Source: an uncultured bacterium (lineage in GTDB: Bacteria > Bacillota > Clostridia > Lachnospirales > Lachnospiraceae). From it: a stretch of 45,485 nt of DNA. Below are positions 41,314 through 45,485 of the stretch, piece by piece (position 1 is the first letter of the stretch; each line of letters begins with the position of its first letter). Location: assembly GCA_905215775.1 (NCBI GenBank), contig CAJMRM010000017.1:1-45485 (forward strand). The letters are read 5' to 3'. Under the pieces are notes generated by a model. That model was not told where the DNA came from, did no database searches, and saw nothing but the letters and a program-made list of their open reading frames with translations. The position numbers and the translations under genes are program-made.

Positions 41314-43446
41314 ATGGATAAATACGAGTTTAACATAAAGGTAGAGCAGATCAAAAAAATGGTCGGCCGGGGCGACTACGAAACGGCCATGAAGATCGCT
41401 GATACCATTGACTGGCACCGTGTACGGAATGCGAGCCTGCTTTCCATGATCGCCGAGATCTACGAGAAGAATAAGGAGTACCAGGAGGCCAAGGATATCC
41501 TGCTGCTTGCCTTTGAACGCGCCCCCATTGGAAAACGCCTGCTGTATAAGCTGACGGATCTGGCGCTGAAGGAAGGAAGCGTTGCCGAGGCCGAGGCCTA
41601 TTACCGGGAATTCTGCGACCTGGCCCAGGATGATTCCCGCCAGTACCTTCTCCGGTATCTGATCCTGAAGGCAAAAAAAGCGCCTCTGGACCAGCTGATC
41701 CGCGCCCTGGAGACGTATACGGCTGTGGAGGTGGATGAGAAATGGCTGTACGAGCTGGCGGAGCTGTATCACAGGGGAGGCATGGGCGACCAGTGCGTCA
41801 GGACCTGTGATAAGATCATGCTTCTGTTCGGCCTGGGAAAATATGTGGAAAAGGCCATGGATCTGAAGCTGGAATATGAGCCGCTCAACCAGTATCAGAT
41901 GGATCTGGTGGAGAACCGGGATAAATATGAGGCAAAGCTGCGGGCTGTGGAGGAGGAATTTGGCGGAAATCCTTCTTATCAGGATGATTATGAGGAGGGA
42001 AGAGACGCCGGGCGTCCCGAGGAGCCCTCTTATGATGTGGAGAAGGAAGTGGTCATGCGCATCCATGAGGACGCCCAGACCCAGAAGCTGGCCCAGGAGA
42101 TGTCGAAGCTTTCCGATACAGGCTCCCATACGGTGGAAGTGGAAGAGGACGATATGGACGCCACAAGGACGCTGGATGATCTGCGCTCCATTAAGGAGAT
42201 CCGCCCCACGAAGCGGGTCCTGGATGTGGAGGCGGAACGGGAGTCCTTAGAGGCAGATCGGGAGATCGAGCGTCAGAGAATGGCCATCCGTGCTGCCAAG
42301 GCCCGGGAGGAGATGGAGGAAGAGGCGCTGCGCCGCGCCGAGGAAGAGCGTGAGCTGGCCCGCAGGGAAGAGGAAGAGCGCCGCGCCAGAAAACAGGCGG
42401 AAATCGACAGGGAACGCGCCATGCGCCGCAGTGTCCGCACCATCCGTCCCCAGGACGAGAGCGAGGACGAGAGCCTGGAGCTGGAGTCCCTGGACGAGGG
42501 GATGGATCTGAATAATCTGATGATCGAGGCTGTCAATGATGAGGATGGACTGGCGGCGGCCCTGGACGCCTTAAGGGAGATCCACCGGGAGCTGGGACAT
42601 AAAAATCCTGTGGCCAAGATCAGCAGTGAGAAGCTGAATAAGCGCGGCATCAGCGCTGTGGCTCCCAAGCTGGCTGGAAAGGATCTGATCATCGAGCATG
42701 CGGCGGGGCTCAGCAATGCGGTGCAGAACGAGCTGGACGAGCTGATGGAGCGGGATAAGACCGGTATGATCGTGGTGCTCATCGATACTCCGGAGAACCT
42801 GGAGGCGCTTCATGGGAATAATATGTCTCTGGCAAGCAAATTCCAGTATATCGGCGCTGACAGCAGGGCCCAGGAAAAACGTCAGAATGAGGCGGCCCTG
42901 GAGGAGGCTCTTCTGAAGCAGACAGAGGCCCAGGAAAAGATCGCCCAGGAGGTGGTCCAGGGACGGGATGCAGAGCCGGAGGACGCCTTTGACGGCAGAA
43001 CAGAGAGAGCCTGCGAGATGCCGGAAGCCAGGGAGAAAGAAGCGGACGGAAAAAAAGAGCCGCTGCACCAGGAACGGGAAATGTCTGCCCGGGAAACGGC
43101 GGCAGCGGTCCCGGCTCCGGAGACGGCCTCTGGAAGCCTGGCAGAGGACGATCTGGATGACCGCACGGAAATGGAGCTGGAGGAATTTGCACAGTATGCA
43201 TGCAAATATGCTGCGGATATTGACTGCAGCATTACGGGAAAGAGCATGCTGGCCCTCTATGAGCGCATAGAGATGATGGAGGAGGACGGCGTCCGCCTGA
43301 CGAGAAAGGCGGCTGTGGACCTGATCGAGGAGGCCGCAGACAAGGCGGAAAAGCCGTCTCTCGGAAGGAAGATCACGGGGCTGTTTTCGTCAAAATACGA
43401 CAAGGAAGGCCATCTGATCTTACGGGAAGATAATTTTTTTGATTAA
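41314..43446 (+). CDS. TPR and coiled-coil protein of unknown function
   Basis: 710 residues. Residues about 1-200 are helical repeats (TPR-like: DYETAMKIADTIDWHRV, EYQEAKDILLLAFERAP, VAEAEAYYREFC). Residues about 295-385 are a charged Arg/Glu coiled coil. The segment about 425-520 is globular and contains a P-loop-like stretch but no clear motif (LIIEHAAGLSNAVQNELDEL, then MIVVLID). The C-terminus is an acidic region ending in SLGRKITGLFSSKYDKEG, without signal peptide or membrane helix. TTTAGGAG precedes ATG 41314. It follows recR at 38 bases. Function unknown; a scaffold role is only a guess. Confidence 0.8.
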   Translation: MDKYEFNIKVEQIKKMVGRGDYETAMKIADTIDWHRVRNASLLSMIAEIYEKNKEYQEAKDILLLAFERAPIGKRLLYKLTDLALKEGSVAEAEAYYREFCDLAQDDSRQYLLRYLILKAKKAPLDQLIRALETYTAVEVDEKWLYELAELYHRGGMGDQCVRTCDKIMLLFGLGKYVEKAMDLKLEYEPLNQYQMDLVENRDKYEAKLRAVEEEFGGNPSYQDDYEEGRDAGRPEEPSYDVEKEVVMRIHEDAQTQKLAQEMSKLSDTGSHTVEVEEDDMDATRTLDDLRSIKEIRPTKRVLDVEAERESLEADREIERQRMAIRAAKAREEMEEEALRRAEEERELARREEEERRARKQAEIDRERAMRRSVRTIRPQDESEDESLELESLDEGMDLNNLMIEAVNDEDGLAAALDALREIHRELGHKNPVAKISSEKLNKRGISAVAPKLAGKDLIIEHAAGLSNAVQNELDELMERDKTGMIVVLIDTPENLEALHGNNMSLASKFQYIGADSRAQEKRQNEAALEEALLKQTEAQEKIAQEVVQGRDAEPEDAFDGRTERACEMPEAREKEADGKKEPLHQEREMSARETAAAVPAPETASGSLAEDDLDDRTEMELEEFAQYACKYAADIDCSITGKSMLALYERIEMMEEDGVRLTRKAAVDLIEEAADKAEKPSLGRKITGLFSSKYDKEGHLILREDNFFD

Positions 43447-43453
43447 GAAACCT

Positions 43454-43503
43454 GGGGCTGCTGCAAAAGGAAAGCTGTGAAACCACTCTTTTGCGGCGGC
43501 TCC
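43454..43503 (+). terminator. terminator/attenuator after the TPR gene
   Basis: GGGGCTGCTGCAAAAG (43454-43469) pairs with CTTTTGCGGCGGCTCC (43488-43503), with G-U wobbles. The T-tract behind it is weak (TTCTGATT), so read-through into the HAD gene is possible. Confidence 0.6.
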
Positions 43504-43531
43504 TTCTGATTATGACCGGGGAGAGTGGAAA

Positions 43532-44362
43532 ATGAAGATCAGACTGATCGCGACCGATATGGATGGAACGTTCCTGGATGACGAAAAGAGGATACCGGAA
43601 GAGAACTGGCAGGCTCTTCTGGACTGCGCCGCCAGAGGGATCCAGATCGTACCGGCGACGGGGCGTACTGTGCGGGGGATCCCCGACGAGATCCGGACCC
43701 TTCCGGGTGTCCGCTATGCCATAACCACCAATGGAGCTGTGGTGGCGGATCTGAAAGAGGACCGGATCATCAGTACATGCCGGATACCGGCAGACACGGC
43801 TGTGCGGGTACTGGAGATGGCCCGGGACAGCGGGGACGATATCATGTATGACGCCTATATAGACGGCATCGGATACACGACGCAGGATTTTTATGACCAT
43901 GCGGAAAAGTATGCGGTTTCCGCAGGCGTGGCGGCCCTTATACGGAAGACCCGCCAGGTGGTTCCGGATCATATCCGGTATGTGAAGGAAATGGGACGTG
44001 GGATCGACAAGATCAATATGTTTTTTGCAGACATGGAGGCAAGAATGAGAATGCGGGCTGCCCTGGACCGGATCCCGGAGCTTCTGGTGACCTCCTCGCT
44101 TCCCAATAACCTGGAGATCAATGCGGCAGGGGCAGATAAGGGAAGCGCTCTTCTGCGGCTTGCAGAATTCCTTGGCATCAGCCGGGAGGAGACCATGGCC
44201 TTTGGGGACGGGGAGAATGATCTGTCCATGCTCCGGGCAGCCGGTCTGGGAGTGGCTATGGAGAATGGGGAAGGGCTGGTGAAGGCGGCGGCGGATTTTG
44301 TGACGGGTTCCAATAATGACGCCGGTGTGGCCAGCGCAGTCCGGAAATTTGTGCTTAAGTAA
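43532..44362 (+). CDS. Cof-type HAD-IIB phosphatase
   Basis: 276 residues of the haloacid dehalogenase superfamily. Motif I is D9-M-D11-G-T (DMDGTFLD), motif II is in VPATGRT, and the C-terminal motif IV is AFGDGENDLSML. The large cap inserted between motifs II and III marks the Cof/YidA group (phosphosugar or nucleotide-related phosphatase). Substrate not predictable. ATG 43532 follows GGGGAGAG. Confidence 0.93.
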   Translation: MKIRLIATDMDGTFLDDEKRIPEENWQALLDCAARGIQIVPATGRTVRGIPDEIRTLPGVRYAITTNGAVVADLKEDRIISTCRIPADTAVRVLEMARDSGDDIMYDAYIDGIGYTTQDFYDHAEKYAVSAGVAALIRKTRQVVPDHIRYVKEMGRGIDKINMFFADMEARMRMRAALDRIPELLVTSSLPNNLEINAAGADKGSALLRLAEFLGISREETMAFGDGENDLSMLRAAGLGVAMENGEGLVKAAADFVTGSNNDAGVASAVRKFVLK

Positions 44363-44376
44363 GGAGATGAAGAATC

Positions 44377-45114
44377 ATGGAAGGAGTCTCTGGTTTTTCC
44401 AGCCATTGGCTGGAGATACTGGCTGCTGTATATCTGGTGGGAATGGTGTTATATGGTCATTACAGGGGATTTATACGGCTGTGTGTATCAGCGCTGGCCC
44501 TTGTGATCAGCCTGGTGTCCGTGCGTGTGGCTCTTCCGTATGTGACCAGCTGGCTGAAAAATGATACGCCGGTTTACGAAGCGGTCCGTCAGGGAATGAC
44601 GGAGGCAGCCGGGCTTGAAGGAATATTGGACCGCGCAGCAGAAGGCGGAGAAGGTCAGGGGGAAAGAAAGACCATTGAGGAGCTGGAGCTTCCGGAACAG
44701 ATAAAAAAGATCCTGATCGAAAATAATAACAGAGAAGTATACCAGATGCTGGGTGTAGAGCAGTTTGGAGATTATATAAGCGGATATCTGGCCGGTCTGG
44801 TTATCGAGGCGGCGGCTTCGATCCTTTTGTTTGCCGCGATATTCCTGCTGCTCCATATCGGCGCTGCATGGCTGGACCTGATCGCAAGACTTCCTATAAT
44901 AAAAGGACTGAACCAGATCACGGGGGCCGTTCTTGGCGGCGCAGAAGGACTTTTGTTTTTATGGATCGTATGCCTGGTGCTTACAGCCTTGTCCGGTACG
45001 GGATTTGGCGCAGAGGCGATGGGACAGGTGGCGGCAAGTCCGTGGCTTTCCTGGCTGTATGATCACAACGTGATTTCCTATTTTATTCTGGGGATGGTAA
45101 GAGGCCTGCTGTAA
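44377..45114 (+). CDS. CvpA-family membrane protein
   Basis: 245 residues with about four membrane helices. N-terminal segment (AVYLVGMVLYGHYRGFIRL) and the later LLHIGAAWLDLIARLPIIKGLNQITGAVLGGAEGLL are the hallmarks of the CvpA/colicin V production family. A central soluble loop (about 62-120) is charged. ATG 44377 follows AAGGAGATG, 14 bases after the HAD gene, so they form one unit. Function in cell-envelope processes is likely but undefined here. Confidence 0.85.
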   Translation: MEGVSGFSSHWLEILAAVYLVGMVLYGHYRGFIRLCVSALALVISLVSVRVALPYVTSWLKNDTPVYEAVRQGMTEAAGLEGILDRAAEGGEGQGERKTIEELELPEQIKKILIENNNREVYQMLGVEQFGDYISGYLAGLVIEAAASILLFAAIFLLLHIGAAWLDLIARLPIIKGLNQITGAVLGGAEGLLFLWIVCLVLTALSGTGFGAEAMGQVAASPWLSWLYDHNVISYFILGMVRGLL

Positions 45115-45288
45115 AATTGTGCTTCGTGGATATACAATTTCCAGGATACCGAGATAGGAAATGGACAAAAGCAGGAAGGAAAGCCTCGGAGAGGAACCAC
45201 AAAATATAGATAAAATAAGGGAAAAATAGCATATCTTGTGACATGAAAAAAACAGGTAAAATTGTTTTAAAAAATAACACAAATTTGC
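45115..45288. other. AT-rich intergenic stretch
   Basis: No ORF seen. A short AAATTGT/ACAATTT inverted repeat (45114-45140) with a weak T-run may end the CvpA transcript. Confidence 0.5.
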
Positions 45289-45317
45289 TTGACATTCCTG
45301 GAAGAACATGGTATATT
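45289..45317 (+). promoter_or_regulatory. first of two tandem strong promoters
   Basis: TTGACA at 45289-45294, 17-base spacer, TATATT at 45312-45317. Start near 45324, directly at a hairpin-terminator structure (45320-45362). Confidence 0.85.
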
Positions 45318-45319
45318 AA

Positions 45320-45362
45320 AGCTCCGATGGGGGACAGCCCTCACGGAGCTGTTGCTTTTTTC
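45320..45362 (+). terminator. leader hairpin with T-run just after the promoter
   Basis: AGCTCCG and CGGAGCT pair, with an inner GGG/CCC, followed by GTTGC and six T. It lies immediately after the first promoter, so it could yield a short RNA of about 40 nt or act as an attenuator for what follows. Confidence 0.6.
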
Positions 45363-45429
45363 GTTGGATATTGATGAATATCCGCGAAAATCCTGAAAAA
45401 AAGGAAAAACAAAAAAATGAAAAAAGTTG

Positions 45430-45458
45430 TTGACAAACGGCGAACAACATGATATAAT
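45430..45458 (+). promoter_or_regulatory. second tandem promoter, perfect consensus
   Basis: TTGACA at 45430-45435, exactly 17 bases, TATAAT at 45453-45458. Start near 45465; the transcribed gene lies beyond the window. Such promoters usually drive rRNA or tRNA operons. Confidence 0.9.
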
Positions 45459-45485
45459 GTCTAGGCTGTCAACGACAAAGACAAG

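Overview
The window is about 45.5 kb of moderately GC-rich DNA from an anaerobic Firmicute. It is most likely a member of the Lachnospiraceae (Clostridium cluster XIVa). The reasons are the dense AGGAGG ribosome sites, a large Bacillus/Clostridium-type SRP RNA, the tadA - SRP RNA - dnaX - ebfC - recR neighbourhood, a PPi-type phosphofructokinase, a YHYH-domain secreted protein and an anaerobic RNR-activase-like radical SAM protein. No tRNA, rRNA, insertion sequence, prophage or CRISPR array was seen.

Layout. (1) 60-3881: the end of a peptide/nickel-type ABC importer operon (permease and two ATPases) followed by a nitroreductase. (2) 4110-5941: a MarR regulator and a PPi-type phosphofructokinase. 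(3) 6031-15144: a two-way module around a sigma-54 activator. An NhaC-type antiporter reads leftward from a -24/-12 promoter. An SDR dehydrogenase, two strongly divergent glycine-decarboxylase-like (GcvPA/GcvPB) subunits and an AcoX/NAD-kinase-like protein read rightward from another. Helically spaced TGACA repeats lie about 140-200 bp upstream of both promoters. This is the best candidate for an undescribed system: a catabolic pathway using a P-protein-like PLP decarboxylase without GcvT or GcvH. (4) 15306-16592: a secreted YHYH protein and an unknown protein with an unusual start. (5) 16801-29600: a potassium island with kdpF-A-B-C, three micro/small membrane ORFs, a KdpD that lacks the kinase, TrkH/TrkA, and a full-length KdpD with KdpE. 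(6) 29790-33902: malic enzyme, a proline-rich repeat protein, a radical SAM activase on the minus strand, and a small membrane-anchored protein. (7) 34011-41275: tadA, a tandem amidohydrolase pair in which the second copy has lost its metal ligands, SRP RNA, a second phosphofructokinase, dnaX, ebfC and recR. (8) 41314-45114: a TPR/coiled-coil protein, a Cof-type HAD phosphatase and a CvpA-like membrane protein. The last 200 bases hold two strong tandem promoters reading out of the window.

How it works together. The potassium island pairs a high-affinity P-type pump with a Trk/Ktr channel system. Two KdpD proteins share the N-terminal ATP-binding, USP and GAF parts, but only one can phosphorylate KdpE. 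The sigma-54 module looks like a substrate-induced regulon in which one activator switches on transport and catabolism from promoters on either side of its own gene. Functions are assigned from remembered family motifs; no database search was run.
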